Part shown: positions 26,188 to 34,642 of the stretch, one piece after another | How positions within the stretch are numbered: the stretch's first letter is position 1 | Layout: every line of letters starts with the position of its first letter | Assembly: GCA_964599655.1 (NCBI GenBank) | Contig: CAZRGV010000003.1 | Location: forward strand, 1 to 64,000 | Direction: 5' to 3' | Source: CAZRGV01 sp964599655 | Lineage (GTDB): Bacteria > Planctomycetota > Planctomycetia > Isosphaerales > Isosphaeraceae | Length of the DNA stretch: 64,000 bases | Notes under the pieces: generated by a model | What the model was told of the DNA's origin: nothing | Seen by the model: the letters and a program-made list of their open reading frames with translations, nothing else | The model's database searches: none | Program-made: the position numbers and the translations under genes

Positions 26188-26619
26188 TTACGTCCGCGTG
26201 ACCGGCCCAGCAACCGCGAGCGTGACGTCGCAGCCGTGGTTCGCCTCGTCCTCGACCTGGTCGGGCCCGACCTCAGTCACGAATCCATCGAACACGTCGG
26301 TGCCGGCCGCGGTGCCGGTCTCATCGAAGTATTCGATCTTCCACTTGTACAAGACGAGATCGGTCGCCATCGCCAGCAAGGTCGTGTGCGAGGCCTCGCC
26401 GACCTTGTAGAGGACGTGCAAGGCGACGTCGCCGTAGTCGGGGATCTTGCCCGGACGCTTGGTGGCCGAGGCCGATTTCAGATGCTTGGTGCTGACCGCG
26501 GGCCGGGAGAAGCCGGGCGGCTGGATCGACGTGATGTTGACCAGCTCGATATAGGTCGTGCCGCCATCAGAGCTGTAAGAGAGGGTGGTCCCCTCACCGG
26601 TGCGAACGACGCCCGCCAT
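26188..26619 (-). CDS. Major tail tube protein
   Basis: A 143-residue protein with the tail-tube/lambda gpV-like pattern: YIELVNITSIQPPGFSRP early, then GDVALHVLYKVGEASHTTL and a final Ig-like strand region DVFDGFVTEVGPDQVEDEAN. Length, beta-rich composition and position between tail terminator and chaperones fit a siphovirus tail tube. The start has a clear ATG with upstream purine-rich sequence (GGAGTAACCC). Confidence 0.82.
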   Translation of the reverse strand: MAGVVRTGEGTTLSYSSDGGTTYIELVNITSIQPPGFSRPAVSTKHLKSASATKRPGKIPDYGDVALHVLYKVGEASHTTLLAMATDLVLYKWKIEYFDETGTAAGTDVFDGFVTEVGPDQVEDEANHGCDVTLAVAGPVTRT

Positions 26620-26650
26620 GGGTTACTCCTCGAAACGTATCAAGAAAAAA

Positions 26651-27127
26651 TTAGGTGTGAGAGGGCAACGCGATGCCGTAGCGGATCACGAACTCGAGGC
26701 TCTGGACGTGATAGAACTCGTCCGAGTCGTCGCCGCGGTCCTCGCTGCTGTCGGCCTGGTCGTCGTGCTTGATCCGGATGAAGAAGAGCGAGCCGACGGT
26801 TCCGCGGTAGCCGTCGAGCAGGTTCTTCACCGCCTCGCGCGTGGCGCTGCAATCGGCCCGGTCCTCGCCGATGATCGCCAGCCGGACGCGGGCCCTGGCC
26901 GTGCCGGACGTGCCCTTGAGATGGTGATCACGCGTGTCCGAGAGGACCTCGTAACAGAGCGCGGGCACATCGTCGGACTCGGGCCGATAGTCGGGCCGGA
27001 TGCGATCGCCGACCTCGTCGGTGACGGAGGTCGAGGAATTCAAGAGCGACACGAGCGCCTGCTCGAGGTAGGAGGGGGAGCTGGAGGCCCCGAGCTTGGG
27101 CGTGCCGTTGAAGCAGGCGCCGAACAT
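26651..27127 (-). CDS. Tail terminator / DUF3168-like protein
   Basis: A 158-residue protein with the pattern of minor tail/terminator proteins: YLEQALVSLLNSSTSVTDEV, then GDRIRPDYRPESDDVPALCYEV and RLAIIGEDRADCSATREAVK, a fold that caps the tail tube at the head side. Its ATG overlaps the previous stop (TGATG), so it is translationally coupled to the 100-residue gene upstream. Placement directly before the tail tube supports the call. Confidence 0.75.
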   Translation of the reverse strand: MFGACFNGTPKLGASSSPSYLEQALVSLLNSSTSVTDEVGDRIRPDYRPESDDVPALCYEVLSDTRDHHLKGTSGTARARVRLAIIGEDRADCSATREAVKNLLDGYRGTVGSLFFIRIKHDDQADSSEDRGDDSDEFYHVQSLEFVIRYGIALPSHT

Positions 27128-27429
27128 CAGGGGCGAGCGGCCTCGAGGTAACCGGCGTTGGCGTCGCGGGTGGCCTTGAGCGCGTTGATCCCGCCGACCA
27201 GTTGGTTGAGCTTCAGCGCGTTCAGATGCTTGAAGGCATCGACGCCGGCGAGGAACGCGTCGGTGATCTGATACTCGGGCCGATTCTGGAGGTCGGACCC
27301 GTCGAAGGCGTCGGTCGTGTATTCGCCGGAAACCTCGACCGCCGTGTTGATGGCGTCGAGCATCGCGACGTTGGCCGCGATGAGCCGGGAGACGAAATTC
27401 TTTTGCTTGGTGGAGGGATCAACAGCCAT
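27127..27429 (-). CDS. Small phage protein of unknown function (100 aa)
   Basis: An acidic helical protein (MAVDPSTKQKNFVSRLIAAN..., FKHLNALKLNQLVGGINALK) between the tail fibre and the tail terminator, overlapping the terminator gene by its stop. No family recognised. Probably virion assembly, by location. Confidence 0.65.
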   Translation of the reverse strand: MAVDPSTKQKNFVSRLIAANVAMLDAINTAVEVSGEYTTDAFDGSDLQNRPEYQITDAFLAGVDAFKHLNALKLNQLVGGINALKATRDANAGYLEAARP

Positions 27430-27441
27430 TCATGGAACCCT

Positions 27442-30003
27442 TTATGCCGTCGTGGAATCGGTGATCAAGCCGAGATTGGCGAGCGCGGTGAGCAGGCTGG
27501 CCAGCGCCGCGTTGCCGCCGCGCGAGCCGGTGACCGTCGGCCTGGTGACGGCCGACGCGCCGAGGAAGCCGATCTTCGCCGCCGAGCCGTCCGTCTCGAT
27601 CCGCAGGCCTTCGCGGGAGGCGGACGCGTCGACGGTGTAGAACAGGAGCCGTCCCTTGCGGCTGGCGTCGGTGCTGTCTGCCCAGGCGGCGTCGACGTAG
27701 GCCATGTCGCGCTGAGTTGTCGTGGAGGAGTAACCGCGGAGGGTCCAGTAATGGCCCGTCTGCGAGGAGCCCCAGCCGTCGGTGATCAAGACCGGAATCG
27801 AATTGCTGGCTCCGAAGATCCGCAGTTGGCCCGCGGGATCGTTGCTCTGATTGCCGGTGCCGATGCCGACGCGACCGCTCGAATGAATGCACAGACAGAC
27901 CGTGCCGACGTCGTAGTCGCCGTTGACATAAAAGATATGGGCACCTGACGAACCGGCGATCCAGTTGACATTGTTCTGATAGTCGGTCCGCCATTTCGCC
28001 GCGAGAGACCCGTTGATATAAGACGACACGCAATTCTGGCCGACGGCGCTGGCGTTGTTCAGGAAGATGTGGGCTCCGGACGTGGCCAGCGGATCGGTAT
28101 TCGTCGTGTCGACCTGCAATTGCCCGGCGGTCGTATCTCCGACGGTCAGGACGTTGGTCGTCTTGTTGTAGGTCAAGCCGCTATCGCCGCCGAACGCGGC
28201 CGAATCGTTGAACTGGACCTGCGTGTTGGAGCCGCCCGGCGAGCCGGAGCCGGTCACGGTGGCCCAGGTGCCGTCGCCCTTCAAATATTTGGTGGCGTCC
28301 CCCACGGCTGGGGCGGGGACCAGTCCCGCCGTGCCGCCCGCTCCGGAGTCGCCGACCATCACGGGCACGTCGCCCGCCTGGATTGTGTCCCACGCCGGGG
28401 CGGCGCTGGACGCCCCCGCTCCGACTTGACGGAGGAATTTCCGCGTGGTCGTGATGTTGCCCGCAAGTCTGCCCAGCGTGTCCGCCGCGCTGGCGTACAG
28501 CAAATCGCCAAGTGTGTACGTCGATTGATTCGTGCCGCCGCGTGCTTCGGGCAAGGTGCCCGTGGTGATCTTAGCCGCGTCCAGGTTGGGGACGTCCGCC
28601 GCCACCAGAGCCCGGAACGTCGGGGCTGCGTCAACCCCCGTGGTCGGTCCGGCAAAGACCGTGTTGGCCGCCTGCGTGGCCAGCGTGCCGGTCAGTGTGC
28701 CGCTGGTCGTGACCGGCGAGCCGGACACGGTGAAAATCGACGGAAGCGACAGGCCCACGCTGGTCACGGTCCCGGAGCCGCCCGGCGTGTGCCAGGCCCC
28801 GCCGGATCGGAAGTACAGAGCGTCCCCCGTCGTATCGACATACAGGCCGCCGTCGGCGGGCGTGCCCGCGGGTGCCCCCGCTCCGCTCTTGAGGATCGGG
28901 TAGCCCGCCGAGTCCACGGCAAACAGGGTGGCCGAGGCCGAATCGACCACGCGGAACGTGTCCGCCGATTGCCCGAACGCCCCTTGCACGATGAGCGGAG
29001 GATAGGCCGCCTGGCCGGATACCGTCAGGCCGGACGTGGGCGTGGCGGAAAGCCAGGCCAGAATGGTGCCCGAGTCGGCGCTATTGAAAAGGATCTCGCA
29101 GCCGCTGTCCGAGTTCAGGAGCAAGGAAACCCGGTTATTGGCCCTCTTGGGGAAGATCGCCGCACTGTTGACGGACGCCGTCCCGTAGCCGCCGAGCGGG
29201 CTTGCCTGAACCAGTTTGAAGCCGTTAGTGTTGCCCTGATTGGTGTAGCAGGTGAACAGGCCGCCGCCCGACGTGGCCGCGTTGCCCACGGTCAGCGACT
29301 TGGTCACGTCGTCCCAGGTAAGGTGCGAATCGCCGCCGAACGTGCCGCCGTTGTTGTACTGGAGCTGCGAGTCGGATCCGCCGGGGCTGGTGATGGCGGT
29401 GACCCAGGTCGCGTCGCCGCGGAGAAACTTCGAGGCGTCGCCCGCGGCCGGCGCCGGCACGATCCCGGCCGTGCCGCCGGCCCCCGTGTCGCCGACCAGG
29501 ACGGGGAGCCTCGCGACCGCGATGGTGCCGGACGTGATGGCCGACGCGTCGATCGTGATCGAGGCCCAGCTCGCCGAGGTGCCGTCGGTGGTCAACCACT
29601 CGCCCGCATGGCCGGTCTGGTCGGGGAGCGTGGTGCCGCCGGCCTCCAGCGCGTTGACGGCGGTCTGCAATTCCAGCAAGTGCTTGTCGGTCAGGAACCC
29701 ATACACCTTGTCGCCAACGGCGAAATCGAGGTCGGCGTAGCCTGCGACCACGGCCACGGTGAGCACGTCGCCGGCGATGCCGGTAACCTCGTAGAGCGCA
29801 TAGCCGCTGAGGTCGGTGATCCGGCCATAGGCATCAATCGCCGATGCGGCGAAGACCTCGAGATACTGCGGCTGCGCGGCGGAGGGCGTGCCGAAGTTGG
29901 CCCCGTAGCCGGTCGCGACGGTCATCGACCCCGAGCCCGCGGCATAGGCCGCGGCAAGCGTGGTCGCGATGTTCGGCTTCGGCTTGTGGAATGCGGTCGA
30001 CAT
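27442..30003 (-). CDS. Tail fibre protein with internal repeats
   Basis: An 853-residue fibre-like protein rich in Gly, Ser, Thr and Ala. Two long internal repeats are visible: VGDTGAGGTAGIVPAPAAGD followed by ATWVT and GGSDSQLQYNNGGTFGGDSH, matched later by VGDSGAGGTAGLVPAPAVGD and GGSNTQVQFNDSAAFGGDSG. These motifs are common in trimeric phage fibres. The N-terminus (about 1-110) should attach to the virion. The C-terminal 150 residues (GRVGIGTGNQS..., GLRIETDGSAAKIGF) resemble fibre-tip modules. Its position upstream of the tail-terminator gene is unusual. Confidence 0.82.
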   Translation of the reverse strand: MSTAFHKPKPNIATTLAAAYAAGSGSMTVATGYGANFGTPSAAQPQYLEVFAASAIDAYGRITDLSGYALYEVTGIAGDVLTVAVVAGYADLDFAVGDKVYGFLTDKHLLELQTAVNALEAGGTTLPDQTGHAGEWLTTDGTSASWASITIDASAITSGTIAVARLPVLVGDTGAGGTAGIVPAPAAGDASKFLRGDATWVTAITSPGGSDSQLQYNNGGTFGGDSHLTWDDVTKSLTVGNAATSGGGLFTCYTNQGNTNGFKLVQASPLGGYGTASVNSAAIFPKRANNRVSLLLNSDSGCEILFNSADSGTILAWLSATPTSGLTVSGQAAYPPLIVQGAFGQSADTFRVVDSASATLFAVDSAGYPILKSGAGAPAGTPADGGLYVDTTGDALYFRSGGAWHTPGGSGTVTSVGLSLPSIFTVSGSPVTTSGTLTGTLATQAANTVFAGPTTGVDAAPTFRALVAADVPNLDAAKITTGTLPEARGGTNQSTYTLGDLLYASAADTLGRLAGNITTTRKFLRQVGAGASSAAPAWDTIQAGDVPVMVGDSGAGGTAGLVPAPAVGDATKYLKGDGTWATVTGSGSPGGSNTQVQFNDSAAFGGDSGLTYNKTTNVLTVGDTTAGQLQVDTTNTDPLATSGAHIFLNNASAVGQNCVSSYINGSLAAKWRTDYQNNVNWIAGSSGAHIFYVNGDYDVGTVCLCIHSSGRVGIGTGNQSNDPAGQLRIFGASNSIPVLITDGWGSSQTGHYWTLRGYSSTTTQRDMAYVDAAWADSTDASRKGRLLFYTVDASASREGLRIETDGSAAKIGFLGASAVTRPTVTGSRGGNAALASLLTALANLGLITDSTTA

Positions 30004-30017
30004 GGACGGCTATATGC

Positions 30018-30398
30018 TCAGCTCACGAGGATCCGGGCCTTGAGACGACTGGCCGACGTATTCGTGATATAAAAGTTCGCGACCGTGATCCCCGAGAAGG
30101 GATTGGTGTAATAGGCCGACGAGGCGGAATAGACGCGCGGAACCCCGGCGACGAGCGTGATGGTCGCGTCGGGCGTGGTGCCGTTGTTGACCTCGATCGT
30201 CATGTTCTGCGAGGCAAGCAAGATGAACGATTGCACGTTCGAACCGGTGAAGGCGATCGCATAGGCCGTGTCCGTGCCGGCCGCGAAGAGGTTGTCGATC
30301 GTGTGTTCCGTGGTGCCGATGTCCTCGACGGACCCGCTGATCGATCCCGAGCCGTTGTCGCTGGCGAGGCTCTGGGTTTGGCGGTGTGCGATGCTCAT
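30018..30398 (-). CDS. Small beta-rich phage structural protein (126 aa)
   Basis: A threonine/serine-rich protein starting MSIAHRQTQSLASDNGSGSI with alternating hydrophobic strands (MTIEVNNGTTPDATITLVAG). No family recognised. It sits between the gp10-like gene and the tail fibre and is probably a virion decoration or fibre-associated protein. Confidence 0.6.
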   Translation of the reverse strand: MSIAHRQTQSLASDNGSGSISGSVEDIGTTEHTIDNLFAAGTDTAYAIAFTGSNVQSFILLASQNMTIEVNNGTTPDATITLVAGVPRVYSASSAYYTNPFSGITVANFYITNTSASRLKARILVS

Positions 30399-30412
30399 TC
30401 TTGCGCCTCAGG

Positions 30413-30431
30413 GTGATTCGCGGCGAATCAC
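30413..30431. repeat. Palindrome GTGATTCGCGGCGAATCAC, copy 3 of 7 (longest form)
   Basis: A perfect 19-bp palindrome at the boundary between the gp10-like gene and the 126-residue gene. The 15-bp core GATTCGCSGCGAATC occurs exactly seven times in the prophage (18642, 19457, 30415, 41533, 45594, 47858, 48612) and nowhere in the host flanks of this window. In coding regions it is read in different frames, so conservation is at DNA level. It may be a ParB, repressor or other protein-binding site (inference). Confidence 0.85.
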
Positions 30432-30880
30432 TTGGGGGTGGTCTCACCCGCGGATTTCAGGGCCTTCGCCTCGCGAAGGATGCCGCGGCCGATCTCGTTG
30501 CTGGCGATCCGCCGGGCCATATCGGCCTTTTGCCGGAAGGCCCGCCGCATGAAGCGCCGCGGCTTGACCTTGCCCACGTGCTGGCCGGTGGATTTCTTGC
30601 GGCGGTCCTTCGTGCCGTACTCGACCATTGCCGCGTAGAACTGGTCGCCCTTGAAGTCGCCCTCGCCAATCCGCACGTCGATGCCGAAGCCCTTGCGGCT
30701 CCGCTTCGCGGCCTTGACCTTGACGGCGGTCACCGTGGCTCCCGTGCGAATTGGCGCGTTGATCTTGACCTGCGAGGCGATGGGCTTCATGGCCTTGCGC
30801 ATCGCCTGAACAACCACCTTTCTCGCCACCGTTTTCGGCAACAGCCTGAACGCCCGCTCGACGGGCTTGGCCCCAAGCAC
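30428..30880 (-). CDS. HK97 gp10-like head-tail component
   Basis: A strongly basic 150-residue protein with the gp10-type layout: FRLLPKTVARKVVVQAMRKA, RTGATVTAVKVK, and FYAAMVEYGTKDRRKK with PRRFMRRAF near the end. Such proteins link connector and tail. The start shown is a GTG without a clear ribosome site; the frame remains open for about 13 codons upstream, so the N-terminus is uncertain. It follows the head-tail adaptor gene. Confidence 0.75.
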   Translation of the reverse strand: MLGAKPVERAFRLLPKTVARKVVVQAMRKAMKPIASQVKINAPIRTGATVTAVKVKAAKRSRKGFGIDVRIGEGDFKGDQFYAAMVEYGTKDRRKKSTGQHVGKVKPRRFMRRAFRQKADMARRIASNEIGRGILREAKALKSAGETTPK

Positions 30881-30920
30881 GCTGAGGAAGACGCCGATGC
30901 CCGCCTTGCGGGTGGGTGCC

Positions 30921-31250
30921 CTAGCGGCCAGCGGCGACCTCGGTGCACATGAAGATCAGCTCGCGGTTGCGTTCCTCGGTATTGGTGATCGAGGCGATGT
31001 TGAGGATTCTCGACCCGAAGAGCAGCCGTTGCTCGGGCGTGACGGTCAAGCCGCCGGCCCGCATGGTGACGCGGTGGGTAACGTCCGAGCGGACGGCACG
31101 GGCCTTCTCCAGCTCGCGGCCGGAGAGCGGCTCGATAAACGCCCACCGCGTTTCCGAGGTCGACCAGGTCTTGGTCTTCTGGCCGAAGCCGTTCTCGGTT
31201 TCCGAGAGCGACTGGACCGCGACCCGCTTGCGAAGACGGCCGGCTCGCAT
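30921..31250 (-). CDS. Head-tail adaptor (SPP1 gp16-like)
   Basis: A 109-residue protein MRAGRLRKRVAVQSLSETEN with WAFIEPLSGRELEKA and RVTMRAGGLTVTPEQRLLFG, the beta-barrel pattern of phage head-tail joining proteins. Its ATG overlaps the stop of the 81-residue gene (TGATG). Its neighbours are the connector upstream and gp10-like downstream. Confidence 0.78.
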   Translation of the reverse strand: MRAGRLRKRVAVQSLSETENGFGQKTKTWSTSETRWAFIEPLSGRELEKARAVRSDVTHRVTMRAGGLTVTPEQRLLFGSRILNIASITNTEERNRELIFMCTEVAAGR

Positions 31251-31495
31251 CAGGGCATCGCTCGGTGGACGGGGTCGGGAAGCGTGGGAATCGGCTCGCC
31301 GTCGGCCAGGTCGCGGAACCGCTTCGAGGCCAGGGTGAGCACGAGGACGTTCGAGAACCGGTCGTGAACCTTCGCGTCGACGATCTCGGCGTCGGCCGGG
31401 AGGATTCCCTCGAGGCAAACGGATGGAATCCGCTGCCCTTCGCGGATCCAGTTGAGAAGGTACGTCGATCCCAGATGGAGCCTGGCGAGCCTCAC
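31250..31495 (-). CDS. Small phage protein (81 aa)
   Basis: A short protein MRLARLHLGSTYLLNWIREG with VLTLASKRFRDLADGEPIPT. It is coupled on both sides: its start overlaps the connector's end and its stop overlaps the adaptor's ATG. No family recognised. Probably a connector accessory because of this tight packing. Confidence 0.65.
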   Translation of the reverse strand: MRLARLHLGSTYLLNWIREGQRIPSVCLEGILPADAEIVDAKVHDRFSNVLVLTLASKRFRDLADGEPIPTLPDPVHRAMP

Positions 31496-32157
31496 GCGTA
31501 GCGTCCCCAGTCCTCGGTCGCGAGCAGGCTATCGACGGCGAACTCGATTTCCTTGGAGATGGTGCCGGTGAGGACCGCCTCGCGGTTCTCATACCAATGC
31601 GCGATCAAGAGCCGCATGGCTTGCTTCGTGGATTCGGGCACATCGGCCGCGGCTCCGTAGCCGCAGTCGAAACGGATGGTGATGTTGTCGTGCTCGTCGG
31701 AGAGCGCGGGGAAGGTGACGTTGCGGGCCGGCGTGATGATGCCCGGACCGGTGGTTCCGGTGCGGACCTTGTATTGCGAGGTGTCGAGCGTTTGCTCGGT
31801 GCCCGACGTGTCGAGATATTTGATCCAGGTGACCGAGATCAGGGGCGGTCGGGGCAGGCGGATCCTCGGTTCGACGGGCCAGCCTGTCAGCAGGAGTTCC
31901 CACGTCTGCGTGATGAGGGCACGGCTCTGGCGGCTCTCGCATTCGAGGCGAGCGGCCGTGATCAGGCTCGTCAGCAGGGCATCGTCATCGGTGAATGAGG
32001 TCTCGACGCGAGCCTGGGCCTTGGCCTCGGCGAGCGTGAGCGGTTCCTCGGCCGGCGCCGTGATCAGTCGGACCGCGTCGTCGCCGATCAGGTGGAGCGG
32101 CGTGAGCGGACCGTAGATCCAGCCCGTGCCATAGCCGGGCGTGATCGGCGTTACCAT
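31492..32157 (-). CDS. Head-tail connector protein (gp6/phiE125 gp8-like)
   Basis: A 221-residue protein with the connector pattern: PLTLAEAKAQARVETSFTDD and DDALLTSLITAARLECESRQ, then a middle domain with LPRPPLISVTWIKYLDTSG and a C-terminal helix containing KQAMRLLIAHWYENREAVL. These are typical of head-completion proteins that dock under the portal. Confidence 0.82.
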   Translation of the reverse strand: MVTPITPGYGTGWIYGPLTPLHLIGDDAVRLITAPAEEPLTLAEAKAQARVETSFTDDDALLTSLITAARLECESRQSRALITQTWELLLTGWPVEPRIRLPRPPLISVTWIKYLDTSGTEQTLDTSQYKVRTGTTGPGIITPARNVTFPALSDEHDNITIRFDCGYGAAADVPESTKQAMRLLIAHWYENREAVLTGTISKEIEFAVDSLLATEDWGRYA

Positions 32158-32199
32158 GACGATGTCTCTGTCGCGTCAGGAAGTCGGGATCGAAGAGAA

Positions 32200-32397
32200 T
32201 CAGCCGCGCTTTTCGGGACCGCCCTTGGCGCGTGGGATTTGCGACGCCGGCCCGGGGTGATCCTCGGCGAAGCCGTGCTCGACGAGTCGCTTGCGAAGGG
32301 TCTTGTCGACCTCGACCACGGCATCGGCCGGATAGGTCCGGCTATTGATCGTGAGGTGGTCTTTCTTGAGCTTGATGAAGATCGGCTGCGGATCCAC
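32200..32397 (-). CDS. Small phage protein (65 aa)
   Basis: A 65-residue basic protein (MDPQPIFIKLKKDHLTINSR..., VVEVDKTLRKRLVEHGFAED) between capsid and connector. Proteins of this size in this position include head decoration and head-tail peptides; no motif settles it. Confidence 0.6.
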   Translation of the reverse strand: MDPQPIFIKLKKDHLTINSRTYPADAVVEVDKTLRKRLVEHGFAEDHPGPASQIPRAKGGPEKRG

Positions 32398-32489
32398 GAC
32401 GAAGGTCTCCGGTCAGGGTTTCGGGTCGGGGAAAGTGGAGCGAGGGAGCGAACTCCCCCGCCCCGCGATGCGTTGCGTGGCGTCGGCGA

Positions 32490-33872
32490 TCAGGCCGGGT
32501 CGAGGTCCTTGATGACGGCGAACGAGCCGGCATGGCGAAGCTGGAAGTCGGCATCCTGAAGCACGGTGATTTCCACCGCGCCGTTGTTCGAGCTGGTGAA
32601 CGGGTTGACGATCGTGTCGAGCCCGCCCCAGAACGCATAGACGGCCTGGGTGAAGTCGCCGAAGACGAGCGCCGTGAGGTTGGTTCCCGTGCCCTTGGTG
32701 AGGTTCGTCGGGATCTGGTTGGTCGACCACGCGGGGTAGCCGTTGACCGTGGCCTCGTCCTCATTCCAGAGATATTTGGCGGCGGTGTTCGAATCCTTGA
32801 CGGTCGTCTTGAGCTTGTACCGGCCCTTGGGGCTGGTGACATAGTTGAGCAAGCCGTTGAGGGCGTTGGCCGTGTCGACGTCGCGTTCGCACTCGGCGAC
32901 GGAGGCCCAGGTCGGAGCGCCGCCGTTGGTGCCGATCGCGACGACGCCGACGCTGCCGTTATTGATGATTCCGGTCGGCTCGGCACCGGAACCGCTGCCG
33001 TTGAAGCCAGCCCGGTCAAGCTCGATGCCGATGACGAGCGAGAGGTCCTCTCGGACGAACATCTCGGCGTCGACGGAGGTCTGGTGCAGGAACGCGCGAG
33101 AGTAGACGGTCTGGGCCCCGAGCGTCGACGGGCTGAAGGCGACGTTGTCGATCGTCTGGTTGCTCTTGGTGATCGTCGCGCTCTCGGGGTTGATCCAGTA
33201 GCCCGTGCCGGCTCCCGACTGGCGAGGCAAATTGAAGTTGCCTTGCATGTCGGCCATGGTCCGCGCGCCGAGCTTGTTCATCAACGTGATGTTGCGGAGC
33301 AGCTCGATCATCGTCGGCATGGTGGTCGTCATCACCGCGCCGGTGCCGGTGGTCGTGGTCAGATCGCGGCGTTCGAGGCCGGTCGCTCCGGCGAAGGCCG
33401 CGGCTCGCGAGCGATCGACGGGCAAGTCCCAGGGAATCAGCAGGCCGCCGAGCTGGTGACCGCCGACGTGTCGCCGCTTGACCAGCTCGGCGTGGACCTC
33501 GAGCTCGAGGCCGTCGAGGGCGTCCCGCTTGTTGGAGGGGTCCATCTGGCGGAGGGCCTTCAAGAGGCTATAGCCATGAAGCCCGTTGCGGGTGTTGCTG
33601 GGATCGTTGTGCGGGAGCGGGTCGGAGGTCCGGCCCTCGCTCTCGTTCTGGCGGGCGAGCAGGGCGTTGATGCGATTGCCGCGCGCCTCGATTGCGGCGG
33701 CTTCACGCTCCTCGGCTTCAAGCTCGGTGATGCGGTTGGTGCGCTGGTCGAACTGGGCGAGTTCCTCGGCCGTGTGCTCCTGGCCGTCGGAGGCATGGCG
33801 GTTCCAGATGTCGCGGGCCTCGTGCGTGAGGCGGGTGAGTTCTTGCCGGATCTCGTTCAGCGGGCGTCGCAT
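32490..33872 (-). CDS. Major capsid protein, HK97 fold
   Basis: A 460-residue protein. Residues 1-75 form a charged coiled coil (EIRQELTRLTHEARDIW..., ITELEAEEREAAAIEARG), the scaffolding delta-domain removed by the protease. The HK97 core follows, with GGLLIPWDLP, MPTMIELLRNITLMNKLGAR, and ending GAVEITVLQDADFQLRHAGS. Protease, portal and terminase lie directly upstream in transcription order, as in HK97-type phages. Confidence 0.93.
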   Translation of the reverse strand: MRRPLNEIRQELTRLTHEARDIWNRHASDGQEHTAEELAQFDQRTNRITELEAEEREAAAIEARGNRINALLARQNESEGRTSDPLPHNDPSNTRNGLHGYSLLKALRQMDPSNKRDALDGLELEVHAELVKRRHVGGHQLGGLLIPWDLPVDRSRAAAFAGATGLERRDLTTTTGTGAVMTTTMPTMIELLRNITLMNKLGARTMADMQGNFNLPRQSGAGTGYWINPESATITKSNQTIDNVAFSPSTLGAQTVYSRAFLHQTSVDAEMFVREDLSLVIGIELDRAGFNGSGSGAEPTGIINNGSVGVVAIGTNGGAPTWASVAECERDVDTANALNGLLNYVTSPKGRYKLKTTVKDSNTAAKYLWNEDEATVNGYPAWSTNQIPTNLTKGTGTNLTALVFGDFTQAVYAFWGGLDTIVNPFTSSNNGAVEITVLQDADFQLRHAGSFAVIKDLDPA

Positions 33873-33934
33873 TGCGATGGGTCCTGTGCTTCGGGGATGA
33901 GGTCGATTCGGGAGACGTCAAAGCGTGCGGGGCG

Positions 33935-34642
33935 TCAGCGGCCCCAGCGGGCCTGGGCCAGTTGGAGTTGCAACGCTCGCTGCGAGCGCCCGGAAGCCGG
34001 GCCGGCCGGGGGCGGAGACTGCGGATTCGCGGCAAAGTGCGGAGCCAGGCCGCGACGAATCCTCTCGGCGTCGAGCGCGCGGAGCCCCGCGGAGACGTCA
34101 TCGAGAGAACGAACCGAGACGGAGGTCTCGGTGTAGGCGGGGAAGGTGACCGGTCCGACGTCGAAGAGGTCGAGGTCGAGCAGCTCGCGACGCCAGGTCT
34201 CGGTGCCGTCGCCGTTCTCGACGATCGTCCAGATCGCTCCGCCGCTGCGGACCATGAAGCTGAACGAACACTGGGTCACGTCGCCGCGCTGGATCGAGGT
34301 GATGAGATCCTCGGCCGCGTCGGTCGCCGGCGGGTCGATCTCATAGGCGAGGCCCTGGTCGTCTTCCCAGAGACGCATCGTGCCGGCCGACGTGCGGCCG
34401 AGGACGATGTTGCAGTCGTGGTTGAAGAGGCCGCGGACGTCCTGGTTTTCCTTGATGGCATTGGAGAAGGCGCCGCGGCGGATCGACTCCTCGAAGTAGT
34501 ACAGGTCGGCCCAGACGCCAAAGACGGCGGCATAGCCACCGATCTTGGGCATGGTGACGCCGGCCTCGTCGGCGTCGCGTTTCTGGAGCTGGAGGCTGCC
34601 GCCCTTGACGACGACGCGTCGCTCCAGAAGGTCAGGCGGCAT
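33935..34642 (-). CDS. Prohead protease, HK97 family
   Basis: A 235-residue U35-type serine protease. It has GYAAVFGVWADLYYFEESIR followed by GAFSNAI, the His in FNHD, and the Ser in DVTQCSFSF, then LDLFDVGPVTFPAYTETSVS. It should process the capsid delta-domain during maturation. The ATG at 34642 (MPPDLLERR) overlaps the portal stop by 11 bases and was preferred to one 60 bases upstream that lies deep inside the portal gene. A glutamine/arginine-rich C-terminal tail is expected to be self-cleaved. Confidence 0.9.
   Translation of the reverse strand: MPPDLLERRVVVKGGSLQLQKRDADEAGVTMPKIGGYAAVFGVWADLYYFEESIRRGAFSNAIKENQDVRGLFNHDCNIVLGRTSAGTMRLWEDDQGLAYEIDPPATDAAEDLITSIQRGDVTQCSFSFMVRSGGAIWTIVENGDGTETWRRELLDLDLFDVGPVTFPAYTETSVSVRSLDDVSAGLRALDAERIRRGLAPHFAANPQSPPPAGPASGRSQRALQLQLAQARWGR

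Noticed and set aside
28069..30072. Long plus-strand open frame (667 codons) opposite the tail fibre
   Set aside because: Arginine/glycine/valine-rich antisense translation of a GC-rich gene, with no ribosome site; the minus-strand fibre has clear repeats and phage context.
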